A stretch of 64,000 nt of DNA from Picochlorum sp. 'celeri' (taxonomy: Eukaryota > Chlorophyta > Trebouxiophyceae), in the NCBI GenBank assembly GCA_010909725.1, contig JAACMV010000002.1:496001-560000 (forward strand). Direction: 5' to 3'. Position numbers and translations under genes: made by a program. The notes below the pieces were generated by a model that saw nothing but the letters and a program-made list of their open reading frames with translations, had not been told where the DNA came from and ran no database searches. Below are positions 1-11,078 of this stretch, one piece after another (position 1 is the first letter of the stretch; each line of letters opens with the position of its first letter).

Positions 1-2
1 CT

Positions 3-143
3 TCTAAATTCTTACAGTGGGTCAACCACGTTCGTAAGATTGCTGCTTGCTTTCGTTTAGCACTATCGCCATTCGACCCTGATCCAGACATATTTATATA
101 TGGCCTCGGAAGAAATGTTGCTGGTTATATTCGAAAGAAATAA
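3..143 (+). CDS. 3' end of an unidentified gene (partial)
   Basis: An open frame enters from the left edge and stops at TAA 141-143, giving about 46 residues with coding-like composition (it contains FRLALSPFDPDPDIFIYGL). A possible splice acceptor (ttacag) lies just inside the window, so this may be part of a last exon. No family is recognised. The gene would run towards Lon on the same strand. The call rests only on composition, so chance is not excluded. Confidence 0.35.
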   Translation, partial: SKFLQWVNHVRKIAACFRLALSPFDPDPDIFIYGLGRNVAGYIRKK

Positions 144-388
144 CGCGTTTAGAAGAATCTGTCCGCTTTTGTATCCAGAGGAGAATTTGAATATCTATTT
201 ACGGAAGGACGCGATCACAGGACCCTCCATGTCTTTGATCCGAGGCATACAACCCGTTGTCAGTATGAAAAAGATTGTATTCAAAGCATCTAGATGGATG
301 GCGTCACGGGGAAGGCATCCGTGATTGTCGAGGAGAAGGTTCGAGCGAGTTGTTAGACGTTAGAGGTAGTTTTTCATTTCTCAGCAGA

Positions 389-3300
389 ATGAAGGCGATA
401 TATCGTACTTCTAGTAGAATTTTATTGGATGAGAGAGTAGGATGGCACGTGGTTGGCCGAGTTGTAGAAGAGAGCTCTGTTTTCCAGAGGGCACGGCTTG
501 AAAAAACCTCATACTGGACTGGTGGTTTTAGACATGGACGAGGTTTCAGTTCTGAGAGTGATGGGAAGGGCTCTGGAGTAGGCAAAGTGTGGAGATTGTG
601 AGTATGCATGTGAATGCCCTGATCATTGCGAATGAATTGTTCATGACTCCAATGTGTGTGCAGTTTGACTGGAAAGGATGGGGAGGCTACCAAGGATGAG
701 GATGGTACAGCTGGTGTGGAGCACATCGACCATAGTGGGGTGGTAGAGTCGCATAATGGGGAGGCAGATCTTGTACCATCGTCTCCAGAGCAGCGGTATA
801 GAGAGGTGTTGTCAATTCCTGTGACCAAAAGACCATTGTTCCCTGGGGTGATCATGCCTGTGATGGTGAGGGACAATCGGGTCATTAAAGAGTTGGTCGA
901 TATTCGTAAACAAGGGTATGTCGGGCATTGTGGTAGACAAGGAAAAAAAATCGAAGGCGGTGTTTCGATGTCTCATGGTTTGGTCGTCTTGATTGTGCAG
1001 GGCACAAGCGTATGTTGGGGCATTTCTAAGCAAAGAGGCAGAGAATAATAATGGAGATGCAAATCACTCGAATGAAAATGCTAACCAAGATGATTTTATT
1101 ATTGGAGGAGAGGCGGCAGGGGATCAACAGCCGCTGGATCCAGACTCGTTGTACGATGTTGGGACATTTGCTCAGGTTCACACTGTTGTTCCTCATGAAG
1201 AGGGAGCACAGCTGTTGTTGTTAGGGCATAGGAGACTGCGAAAGACAGGTGTGTACGAGCTTGATCCTCTTCGGTTGTCAGTGGCGCACATGAAAGATGA
1301 ACCGTATGATCGGAATGATGACATGCTCAAAGCAACAACGATGGAATTGATTTCGACACTGAAAGAGCTGTTGCATATGCACCCTCTCTACAATGAACAG
1401 ATGAGGAACTTCATTCAGTTTGGGGCAGACTTTCATGATCCATCGAGGCTCGCAGATTTAGCGGCGAGTTTGACGAGTGGCGATGCACATGCACTGCAGC
1501 TCATCCTCGAGGAGGTGTCTGTTCCAGAAAGGATTGAGCAGTCACTCATCTTGTTGAGAAAGGAAGCAAATTTGGTTAAACTGCAGCAGGATATTGGAAA
1601 GAGAGTGGAGGAAAAAATATCAAAGGATCAACGACGGTACTTTTTGATGGAACAATTGAAAAGTATTAAAAAGGAGCTTGGCATTGAAAAGGATGATAAG
1701 ACAGCGCTGGTGCAAAAGTTTCGAGAAAGAATTGATCCCCGCAAGGAATCTATCCCTCAAGCAGCGATGAAGGTCATTGAAGAGGAAATCACGAAACTGG
1801 AGGCTCTCGAGCCAGCATCGTCCGAGTTTAGTGTCACGAGGAATTACCTGGATTGGTTGACAATTTTGCCCTGGGGCAAGTACAGTGATGAGAGATTGGA
1901 TGTACAGGCAGCAAGGGAAGTTCTAGATGAAGACCATTACGGTCTATCTGATGTGAAAGATCGAATTTTGGAATTTATCGCAGTTGGAAAATTGCGTGGG
2001 TCGACTCAGGGTAAAATTCTGTGCTTTGTTGGCCCGCCTGGTGTGGGGAAGACATCCATCGGAAAGTCAATTGCACGCTCCTTGGACCGAGCGTATTACC
2101 GATTTTCGGTCGGAGGACTCAGTGATGTTGCTGAAATTAAAGGTCATCGACGAACATATGTCGGAGCCATGCCTGGCAAGATGGTTCAATGCCTTAAAGC
2201 CACGTCAACATCCAATCCATTCGTCTTGATTGATGAAATCGACAAACTTGGAAGGGGCTACCAGGGCGACCCTGCATCGGCACTTCTCGAACTGCTCGAT
2301 CCTGAACAAAACTCCACATTCTTGGACCATTATCTTGACGTGCCTGTTGATTTATCGAAAGTGCTGTTTGTCTGTACAGCAAACCAGCTGGATACAATTC
2401 CAGGGCCATTGCTGGATAGGATGGAAGTCATCCAAGTCTCTGGATACACAGGCGACGAGAAGATCTCAATTGCCCGAACATACTTGGAGCCTCAAGCTTG
2501 TCTGGACGCTGGAATACCCAAAGGTGCGATACGTATGGACGATGAGGCCCTGAAGACACTTGTGGACGACTATGCAAGAGAAGCTGGAGTCCGAAGCCTT
2601 AAGAAACTCATTGAAAAAGTCTACCGCAAAGCAGCCTTCAAACTCGTGGACCAGAATCTCATTCAAGTACCTGAGAGAAAGAAACAGGAAGAGAGCGAAA
2701 GCAACAAAGACGAAGAGGAAGGCGAGCCACGTGATAAATCTCTCATCCCAGAATCCAACAATCCGACAAAGAGCTTGGAGGGCCAAGAGTTTGTGTACGA
2801 ATCCCCTCTCCTGACTGTCACAAAGACGGATCTCAACGACTATGTAGGCCATCCACCATATCCATCAGACAAAATTTACCAGAATGAGACCCCCTTGGGT
2901 GTTGTCACTGGTCTGGCATGGACTGCCTCTGGCGGAGCAACCCTCTACATTGAAGCTGCCAGCGTAGAAAAGGGAGAAGGCAAGGGCAGTTTACGGGCCA
3001 CTGGGCAATTAGGTGACGTCATGAAAGAGTCGACAACGATTGCACATACGTATGCACGAAGACTCTTGGAAGAGAAGGATGAATCAAATTCGTTCTTTTC
3101 AGATCACGCTCTCCACGTGCATGTCCCTGCTGGTGCCACACCAAAAGACGGGCCATCTGCTGGATGTGCCTTGGTCACTGCACTTCTCAGTCTTGCAATG
3201 AACAGACCAGTGAGACCTGATCTAGCTATGACTGGTGAGATAACGCTGACAGGAAAGGTTTTACCAATAGGAGGTGTCAAGGAGAAAGCCCTCGCAGCAA

Positions 3301-3449
3301 AGAGATCCGAGATTAAGCACATTGTCTTCCCTGAAGGCAATAAGAGGGACTGGGAAGAACTGACAGATGATGTCAAACAAGGCCTAGAGCCCCACTTCGT
3401 AACCGATTACGAAGAATTATTTAATATCGCATTTTTGACGTCGGATTGA
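389..3449 (+). CDS. LONP1: Mitochondrial Lon protease (AAA+ serine protease)
   Basis: ATP-dependent protease of the mitochondrial matrix that degrades misfolded and oxidised proteins. Exons are 389-597, 664-915 and 1001-3449; both introns (66 and 85 bp) are GT-AG with matching phase 2. The product is about 969 residues, the size of human LONP1. The first 45 residues are Arg-rich, end in a RGFSS-like presequence and contain few acids. The Lon N domain follows, then Walker [10 protein letters not shown] near residue 498, Walker [10 protein letters not shown], an acidic Lys/Glu insert, and the protease domain with Ser873 in GPSAG and Lys916 in GGVKEK, the Ser-Lys dyad at the 43-residue spacing of E. 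coli Lon. An in-frame ATG at 275 would add 38 residues; 389 is preferred because it puts the presequence at the N-terminus. The stop is only 12 bp from the next ATG. Confidence 0.95.
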
Positions 3450-3461
3450 TTCATGTAACAC

Positions 3462-4328
3462 ATGTTTCGAATGCAAAACCACCTCGGAGGTCCGCGGGGA
3501 ATTCTGTCGCCTTCCCCCAATATGATTGGACCAAAATCACGTATAAAATTATCTAGGCGAATTAGATCATACGATGGGGACTTGCCTGAATGGTTCATGT
3601 ACGTTTCGCCACGCATGGCATGTCACATGCCGCATGAATGCACTTCTTTTTGTATTGGTGGCTTTTTATGATCTTCTATCCCATTTTTATGCAGAAATTT
3701 GAAAGAGTTGGCAAAAGACGACGATGAATTAGCGGCATTGCTCATGGAAAGTCAGGGCGACCCTTCCAAACTGGAAGCCAAGCTCAAGGCTGAAATGGAT
3801 AGTTTGCACAATCGTCTGGTCGGAGAGAGTGGAGGTAGTGGGGAAGAGATGCCTCCTAGGATACACATCAGAGATATTGATCCTTTTGATACGTGGATTT
3901 GGATGGAGTTGTACACCCCTCCAACAGGAGGTGCCGGGGAAATGCTCCAGGAAGTTGTAAACTCTTGGTTCATGCTCGGACGACTGGGTGCATTCGATTC
4001 GTCCAACCTCCAAATACTGTATTCGGAGGGAATAACATCAGATCTACAGTATGATGAAGATCAGCAAGAGAGCACCTTTTCCCTGCAATCGACAATGCAT
4101 GAGATGGGAGAATTGGAGTTTCGTGGTCCATGGGCAAGGTTTTGGGTGGATATGGGCACCTCGGACGAGCTTGCATTCGACATTCTATTAAACGCATTGA
4201 AAACATTTAGCAAAGAGCATGTAGGACTGCGACAAATAGTAATTGGTGGGGAGAATGATGATTGGCCAATTCCAGAAAAAAGCAGTGGATATGATGTGTC
4301 CATGGATCCCACGGGGGAGATACTGTAA
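3462..4328 (+). CDS. DUF3531 family plastid protein
   Basis: Exons 3462-3598 and 3695-4328 join across a 96-bp intron (donor GTACGT, phase 2) to give 256 residues. From about residue 110 the protein matches my memory of the DUF3531 family of cyanobacteria and plant plastids: an FDTWIWMELYTPP segment, then EMLQEVVNSWFMLGRLGAF, then FWVDMGTSDELAFDILLNAL. The family's function is unknown. The N-terminal exon is basic and Ser/Pro-rich with no hydrophobic signal, fitting a plant-type plastid transit peptide. Its ATG lies 12 bp after the Lon stop, so the promoter must sit inside Lon or the two are co-transcribed. The stop TAA lies within TGTAA, a possible algal poly(A) signal. The convergent gene's stop is 2 bp away. 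Confidence 0.8.
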
Positions 4329-4330
4329 AT

Positions 4331-5218
4331 TTACAAGAGTGTATTCACTTCATTCAATAATTCTTTCGCCTCCAATATGGCAGCATCGATGTCGGGATTC
4401 CCTGCTGATCGCGATGATATAGCCCTCTGTTCAATCCTTTGTGACAAGCTTTGACCAGCCTCCCTCACATTCAGCTTGAGCATACCAGTCTTTGAGTCAT
4501 CGGTATTCGACTTTAACGCCTCAATACTCGTTCTCAACGATGACACAGACATCTCGATATCCACCAACTCTGCAGCCGCCTGTCCTTGCGCTGTGCGAGC
4601 TGCCGTGACTGGAGTCATTTCAAACTCCTCTTCCTCCTCCACCACCACCACCCCATTCCCATTCGAATACACGTCTTCATCCACACTGGTTGTAATCGTC
4701 CATGTAGCCAACGGTTTATTTCTATTTGAAGTCACAGCATCATCGCTACGTCCACGTGCCACCTGCCTTGGGGTTAATAACAACTCCCTTAGGGGCTCTG
4801 GCAACGAACCCTGTACTTCCTGTGGAATACTGTTCGTCAGGGTCTCAATCACACCATTCTCAACCCCAACACCCTTCTCCACAAATTCAAGAATCCTATC
4901 TTCTACTTCCATGAGTATCTCCTTCTGCTTCCCTTCCATCGGCATGGCCTCGTCCGATAAAATTTTGTTCACCCGTTCCACATCCTGAGGTATCTTCTGA
5001 AGAGCCTCGCCTGTCGATAATAGAACTCCAACTGCCACACGAGGACCAAATGATAGAAAATCTAATGGGCTGGATGTCACAATCGGTCCCAGGCGGTCCC
5101 CTGGTTCGGTATCACGTGACATGGATCGGATAACAAAGTGACCTCTCCTGTGCTGTGCTGCGCCACCCAATCCCTTCCCGACAGCATTTTGAAATCTTTG
5201 TTGATACGTCTTCATCAT
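4331..5218 (-). CDS. Unknown protein, possibly plastid-targeted
   Basis: Single-exon frame of 295 residues starting at two consecutive ATGs. The first 35 residues are basic and poor in acids, like an organelle transit peptide. A middle segment (FGPRVAVGVLLSTGEALQKI) is followed by helical, acidic stretches and a run of Glu near residue 205. The C-terminal third looks coiled-coil-like. I do not recognise a domain. The 172 bp between this start and the next gene's start (5391, opposite strand) is a likely shared promoter. The coding call rests on length and composition. Confidence 0.6.
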   Translation of the reverse strand: MMKTYQQRFQNAVGKGLGGAAQHRRGHFVIRSMSRDTEPGDRLGPIVTSSPLDFLSFGPRVAVGVLLSTGEALQKIPQDVERVNKILSDEAMPMEGKQKEILMEVEDRILEFVEKGVGVENGVIETLTNSIPQEVQGSLPEPLRELLLTPRQVARGRSDDAVTSNRNKPLATWTITTSVDEDVYSNGNGVVVVEEEEEFEMTPVTAARTAQGQAAAELVDIEMSVSSLRTSIEALKSNTDDSKTGMLKLNVREAGQSLSQRIEQRAISSRSAGNPDIDAAILEAKELLNEVNTLL

Positions 5219-5390
5219 TGTGTTATATAATGGGACTGGTATGGATCGTCTGGATCTAATCTACGCAGAATGCCCGCGTGCTCTTTCGTCCTTTTTACGG
5301 AGAAAGAATGATGTTTCATTGGTACTTTAAAATTCTCTCCAGTATCGACGAATCTCACAGTTGAGATTTCATGAAATATATTCAGGGAGT

Positions 5391-5624
5391 ATGAATTCAG
5401 CAGCCAAGGCCAGTGGTGGCTATCGAACAACAGCATACCGTGTCAAAGTTCTTGTGGGTGTTGTCTGTGGAATGGTTATTGCTGGTTTGCCTTTGATGAA
5501 TAAGACTGTGTATGAGCGGGAGCAGAATGTGCATCGAATGAGGGATGATCAGTATGATCAGAAGGATGCTGCGCGGAATGCACGACTTAGCAGGGGGGGA
5601 GGATCCACATCCAAAGGGATGTAA
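5391..5624 (+). CDS. Small single-pass membrane protein, unknown
   Basis: Seventy-seven residues from the first ATG of the frame. One hydrophobic segment (VLVGVVCGMVIAGLPLM, about residues 19-35) is followed by a charged, Arg/Asp-rich helix. This layout is shared by small mitochondrial or plastid inner-membrane assembly factors, but I cannot match it to one. The overall shape resembles PET117-type proteins, though the sequence does not convince me. It is divergent from the unknown plastid-type gene at 4331-5218. Confidence 0.5.
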   Translation: MNSAAKASGGYRTTAYRVKVLVGVVCGMVIAGLPLMNKTVYEREQNVHRMRDDQYDQKDAARNARLSRGGGSTSKGM

Positions 5625-5757
5625 TAATAATAATAACAACCTTCCAGCAGCAGAGTAGCACTCTGTTGCATGCATGACCATGTATTTATTGTCGGCCCAA
5701 CCACCATTTAGCATGTAGTATGTAAATATCAAAGACAATACATATTCCTCCCAAGGA

Positions 5758-6020
5758 CTATACATTCATCAGAATGCTGTCAATGCATTCAACCGCCGCG
5801 ACGCATAGGAATGGAAAGCAAGATCCAACTCTATTTTTTGGTGACACCTGCTTCTGCAGAGGCATTTCAGAAAACGTTTCATATGTATCATTCAAAATCT
5901 TGGATGGCAGATATGCAATATCACGCCATGATAGTCCAAATGCCAACCTGAAAGCGACCAAACTTTCATCCATCCTCTCTGTCACAAAAATGCACTCCTT
6001 ATCAGTTAAAGGTTGTGTGC
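5758..6020 (-). pseudogene. Sulfotransferase-like fragment
   Basis: On the minus strand, an acceptor-like ctcag at 6021-6025 is followed by an open frame of about 86 codons ending at TAG 5758-5760. Its core (KECIFVTERMDESLVAFRL, then GLSWRDIAYLP) resembles the segment of Golgi galactose-3-O-sulfotransferase-type proteins that reads roughly 'D-L-V-x-x-T-E-x-F-D-E-S-L-V-L-L ... W'. No 5'-phosphosulfate-binding loop or further exon was found in the 280 bp up to the next gene, and the frame lacks an early ATG except an internal one at 5973. It is most likely a decayed copy or a stray exon. The similarity is from memory. Confidence 0.4.
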
Positions 6021-6304
6021 CTGAGCAGCAGGACAGGGAACTGTGTTGTTGCTTGTAGACAACACAAAGGATGAAGGCAGCTCTGTGTTTAACCTTACAT
6101 GAGAATTCTTATTCATTCGAATTGGGTAACGTCACGCAATCTCATGGTACTCACAGTAAACAATATACAGAAAGGATTTCTCAAGCCAGCGTGGATACAT
6201 TCCAAACCTTATGTATGGCCTGTTATCCTTCTATAGAAGGATGCAATCCACAGCTGGGTCTCATATGACCACCAATACATTAGTAATAACAATACATTGC
6301 CTCA

Positions 6305-6877
6305 CTATAAGAGCTCTTCAGAGATACCTGCTCGTTTTAATAGCTTACGAGCTCGCTCTAGTTTCTTCTTTTCCTTTTTTCGCTTCTCTCGTGCCATCTT
6401 TTTTCTCAACTGAACTCTCTCCGACTCACTCATCATGGCTATTTCATACGCCTCCTGCTCCTCTTCTTCATCTTTAAACTGATTCACTACAAATTCATGC
6501 TGCTCAAATGAATCCTGCTGGGACGACGCCTTCACGCCTTCTATGACATGCTGGATAAACCCACGTTGACTCGTGCCAATGCCAGAAGACACTGCAGAAA
6601 TCTTTGCACCTGTATTCGCTTCATCTGATGTCACTGTAGTATCCGTCTTCTTCAAAGCATCCCCTGTATACCCAGGTGGCTTCTGATACAGAAATTTCAC
6701 CGCATTCTTCCCATCCTGTACACCACACTCACCCCGTTCCTTCTGCTCAGCCTTGTACTCTTCTTGCCGCTGCTCAATCTTCTTCAACCGCTCCTTTTCC
6801 TCCTGTTCCGCAGTCCAAACTTTTTTTCTGTTTCGATAAGACCCAGGATGCCATGGTTTTTTATTCAAAAAATCCAT
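6305..6877 (-). CDS. Cir_N domain protein, CWC25/CIR-like splicing factor
   Basis: Single exon, 190 residues. The N-terminus starts FLNKKPWHPGSYRNRKKVW and continues with TAEQEEKERLKKIEQRQ, which is the Cir_N domain found in the spliceosomal step factor Cwc25 and in the CBF1-interacting corepressor CIR. A KFLYQKPPGY block near residue 62 fits the same group. The rest is charged and helical, ending in a Lys/Arg/Glu-rich coiled coil. The expected role is nuclear, in pre-mRNA splicing; the exact orthologue is not certain. It is divergent from the RING gene across 351 bp. Confidence 0.75.
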   Translation of the reverse strand: MDFLNKKPWHPGSYRNRKKVWTAEQEEKERLKKIEQRQEEYKAEQKERGECGVQDGKNAVKFLYQKPPGYTGDALKKTDTTVTSDEANTGAKISAVSSGIGTSQRGFIQHVIEGVKASSQQDSFEQHEFVVNQFKDEEEEQEAYEIAMMSESERVQLRKKMAREKRKKEKKKLERARKLLKRAGISEELL

Positions 6878-7228
6878 GGCGAAAAGGTCCTAGAAAGTAC
6901 ATGCAGTGCAACAAACACCTGCTGCGGGGACTGCGTCTGTCTCCATTTGACATACGTATCAGGTGGATGAAAATGTATTTTACATCATCAGTGTTAGTGT
7001 TCTGGAAAGCATATTCTGGGGATGTAGCTAACATGACCCAGTGGGTCTGCAGACATGACTGTGTTTTTATTTATTAAGACAACCCATGACCCGGTCATGC
7101 CTTCTGGTACGCATTTCCAGCCATAGTATCAGCATATCGAAAACTACAATTTAATTGAGTAATGCAGGATAGTAGCAGCGTGAATCCTCTCAGGATCACC
7201 GTCTGAGGAAAAGGAAGGAGTTGGAACC
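6878..7228. other. Divergent intergenic region
   Basis: It separates the starts of the Cir_N gene (minus) and the RING gene (plus) and must hold both promoters. I see no TATA box I would defend, no RNA gene and no further coding frame. Confidence 0.4.
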
Positions 7229-10057
7229 ATGTACACGACGCTCTTGGAATACAGTAGCAGGTTTTCAGGGGTGGCCCGGTTGGCCATGAGATGGAAAGAG
7301 AGTATTCAAACCATGCTTCTTAGTCTCCTGGGTCTCTCTAGTGTGTATAGTATGTGGAGTATGGGGCTGTCGCCTTCGAGTTGGGTTGTCGTTTCTTTGA
7401 ATATGTGGTGCGCGTGCTTGGTTCTCCGAGGTATGGATTCATTGTATATTTGTCTTCTATTGGTGAATAGAGACTCATGCTTGGATGGTTTGGGTTGCAG
7501 GGTGGACGCGGATGGACCTATGGGAGAAGAGAATTTTCCTTTGGTCCATGATTAGCATTTTATCTTTTGTACACTTTCTGCTTATGGATTCGGATTTCAA
7601 AGGATGGGAGTCTGTATATTACTTTTGTGGAAAAGATATGGAATACTGTACGACGAGTTATCGGTGGAATTTGACGGGATGGCGGAAAGCCATGTCTCTA
7701 TGGAATTTCACCTTGTCGAGTGCGCTGGGCGCACAACGACTGTTGATAGAGGCTGGTTTCGGTGGACTCTTGCCCGGAGAGGAGGCTATCCCCCGAGAGT
7801 GCTTTGTTTCTATTGTGTGGAGGCTTGTGCCGTTTTGGTTGAACAAGTGGGAGAGTAATTTTGGGGCAGAGTGCTCTTCCATTCTGTTCGAGTTGCCACA
7901 TTTTGCCCTAGAGTTGTTGATTATTCTGCCAATGGTGCAGATTATGGCAGGGAGGATGAGGGTATTGGCGAATCCTCAGATGAGAGCGCCTCATGTGGTG
8001 CAGCGAGGGGAAGATTTGGATAATATTGTTCCAGATGTTATGCAGTGCACATGGGTTGTGGATGCATCGCAGCAATGTTTTTGGTCACGGTTGAGGAAAA
8101 ACAGATGGCCGCTTGTCCTGATTTCGGGCATTACGATTCGTACGTTGATGTAGTATATATGAATGTATATATGTTTTGGGGGGATAACCAAAGTGATGTG
8201 GGTGATGTAGTTGCTGGAGCGAATGCGTTATGCATGCCGTTGTACTTGGAACACACAGCAATTCGTGCAGTCCAATCGAAAGGGTTTGTGGAGTATGAAG
8301 CAGAGCTGGCGCATGTTTGGGATGTGAAAGGGAACTTTTCATATGGAGAGTTGTTTAGAAATGAATCCTCGGCTGATATGTTGGTTCTGCATGACAATAC
8401 AACGATGCATTCGTGTGTGGTGGATGGGGATGATTCTTGTGGCACGCATGTCCAGAGGGGCGTTGTGACGTGGATGATGGAGGAGGGTATGGTGCAGTAT
8501 AATGACTCGACGCATCTGGTATCATTGAATACATCGGGTTTGACATTACATCCTACTTGGGCTGTGGGGGCAATAGAAGCCTCTGTGAAGAATGAGAGCA
8601 CTGTGAGCTCGGACAGACTTGCTCATGTCATTTTTGGAGGACGGTTTGCGAACCTGACGTCGAAAGGCGATGGATCTTTTGTCAGCTTACAGCAAGAGTA
8701 TATGGAGAAAGTTCACAAAAATACATATACTCATGGAAGCAATTATATTGTGGACTTTTTCATGGGAAAACCTCCCAAAGATGCACTCAAATTTTATAGT
8801 ATTGCTCTCAAGCATGCACGAGAGCTCAACAGAATGGCGTCAGCTGAGCATAAGAACTTGGTGCCTTTAATCGAAGGCGCCTTGGCAATTATGCGTTTAT
8901 CGTGTGAGCGCTGGTTTTCTTTGCTGGCTGTATTTGTTAGCTTCATTATATTTAGAGATCCACCTCCTCATGTGAGGGAGTACATTAGGTTTATAGCAAC
9001 AACTTGTAGAGTGTTCCAGCAGACAATATTAATGACCTTCCCAGCGGTGTGCTGGGGATATGGAGCTGGTTTCGTATTTTCTTCTTTTGCTAGTGTTGTT
9101 TTCTGGGCAGGCCCAACGATTCGATTGATAGAACGGATCAAAAAGGTGGCCACAGAGGTTCAGCCAATGCACTGGCACCCAGCCACGGTGGAAGAGATAG
9201 AACGAATGGGTGAGAATTGTGCAATATGTTGGGGCGACATCGCAACCCAGATAGCAGGTGAAGAAACAGAAGAAGACTCCCATGCTATGGGGTTAACGTG
9301 TGGTCATGCATATCATAGAAAGTGCTTGCTTGAATGGCTTCATTCCTGTTATGGTCAATCACGGTCAGCCACCTGCCCCATGTGCCAGGCCCAGGTGCCA
9401 CTTCACGTGAAATACAAATTTGAATTTCCATTTCGAAGTGATGCAGCTCCAGATGAAGGAAATAACAATGCTGTGCGAAACAGGAGGCAAGAGGGAATTC
9501 CTGGACTCGTCGCATTAGCAGGTCAAATGCCAGAGGAATTTGTTGGCCGCTTTGAGGTTCCAGTCGGGCACATGGCATTCATGGATGAGGTCAGAGAAGA
9601 AGAGGAAGAGGAAGAGGAAGATATACCACAGCAGCATCATGCTGTGATGGAAGCTAGCACCTCTGGTGGATATTCAGACGATGGTGGTGCCAACAGGAAC
9701 GACATGGCAGAGCAGCCAAATAGATTCTACTTTAGATTTGATCACAGGCCTCCCCCCTCTGCTGTAGAGAGCTCTGTGGTACATGACTTGCCTGGAACGT
9801 CAGGAATGCAACCCAGTGCTGAGGCTCTTATTATTGATGACCAACAGCAGACATCATCATCAATACATCTTCCGGATCAAGAAGAGACTACTGCAGCAGA
9901 CAAGGCCCCCATAGATATAGACGATGATGTAGTGAGTGATCCTTCACCTCAACAGGAAGACGATCAGCAACACCTAGAACAGAATAATAATGCAAATAAA
10001 CGGCGCCTGCAGGGTATCTATGCTCGCTTGCGACCACGAAGAAACAGAAACACGTGA
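7229..10057 (+). CDS. Multi-pass membrane RING-H2 E3 ubiquitin ligase
   Basis: Exons 7229-7430, 7501-8139 and 8211-10057 (introns 70 and 71 bp, both phase 1) give 895 residues. The N-terminal third has several hydrophobic segments. A soluble part with N-glycosylation sites follows, then two or three more hydrophobic segments near residues 515-585. The RING-H2 finger (CAICWGDI..., CGHAYHRKC, then CPMC; about residues 616-670) faces the cytosol by this topology. The tail is acidic and disordered. The layout suggests an ER or Golgi ubiquitin ligase; I cannot assign it to TRC8, Hrd1 or Tul1 types. The second intron was placed by joining two overlapping frames at a GTACGT donor. Confidence 0.75.
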
Positions 10058-10105
10058 TCTCACATGTAAACAGATTACATTCCACTACAAGAGCAAATAT
10101 AATTT

Positions 10106-10857
10106 TCATACATTCTGAGCTTGCTGTGGAGGCACATATGCCCCATCATCATTATCCTGACCACCAGCTTGCTGTCGCTGCTGCTCCTCATACTGCCTCT
10201 TTGCTTCCTCCCACTTGTCCGGACAACAGCATCGGAACAAGATATTGAATGGAATGCAAATCAACCACATCACAAGTCCAAGAACCAAAGCAATCAACAA
10301 CAATGGAATCATCAAAAGCAACAGGATTACAGCAACAATTTGACCCACGACCTTGATGCCAAGAATCTTCTCCAACCATGCTGGCAAACGCACTGGATGC
10401 GCAGCCATTTTGGCCTCCCATTCAGCATACGTCATTCCCTCGGAATCAGCACCTTGACCCTTGGCCAAATCGTCAATGTATGCATCATACAATCTCTTCT
10501 TCAAAGGGTTGGTCAACGTATCCTTTGCCTGATTCAGTGTTGCAGAAGCAAGACCAGCATCCGGATGATTACACTTGTCAGGATGCACCAATCTACTCAG
10601 TCTGAGATAATTATGTTTAATTTCAGATTCATCCGCATCTTGAGTGACCTGCAAGGCCAAAGAATTCCAGAGATCAGTCAAGAACAGTTGCCCGGAATTC
10701 AAAATGACACATTTTCTGGCACAGATCTGCTATATGTTATAAACAGTACCTTTAAACAGATGTAGTAATTCGTTTTATGGGCGACGATGCGTTCAACTTC
10801 TTCCTGAGGAGTTTTGAAAACAGCATCTCTCCCAACCTGGGAGACGGATCGCTGCAT
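10106..10857 (-). CDS. Membrane-anchored J-domain protein
   Basis: Exons 10750-10857 and 10106-10648, intron 101 bp, phase 0, 216 residues. Splicing builds a J domain (about residues 30-100) with NYYICLK joined to VTQDADESEIKHNYLRLS and the Hsp70-stimulating HPD motif in LVHPDKCNHPDA. A long hydrophobic stretch (about residues 145-185) could form one or two membrane helices, followed by CCC and a Gln-rich tail. The role would be recruitment of an Hsp70 to a membrane. It is convergent with the RING gene, 48 bp apart. Confidence 0.85.
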
Positions 10858-10934
10858 CCTGGATTACAGTGGATTAATTTGGTTTAAAAAAGGGTTCAAG
10901 TATAAATTATAGTCGCATGAGAGATTTTTGTATC

Positions 10935-10980
10935 ATCAGATGCTGCATCGTCCATCTGATGGGATCTTAGATAAGATCCC
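10935..10980. repeat. Two adjacent perfect inverted repeats
   Basis: First hairpin: atcagatg at 10935-10942 pairs with catctgat at 10953-10960 (8-bp stem, 10-nt loop). Directly after it, gggatctta GA taagatccc at 10961-10980 is a 9-bp stem around two bases. They lie between the J-protein start and the 3' end of the secreted Cys-rich gene. Either a structured 3' UTR element or a protein-binding dyad is possible. Confidence 0.5.
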
Positions 10981-11078
10981 GGTCTGATTGTAAACTATGA
11001 CACAGTCTGTCAATCCAAGCCATCATCTTGAGAGATTTCTGTGTCACGCGCTTTGTGTAAACCTCAAGGTTGACCAGG

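Noticed and set aside
304..885. 193-residue open frame on the minus strand
   Set aside because: It runs antisense to Lon exons 1-2, shows no motif, and the plus-strand reading is clearly coding.
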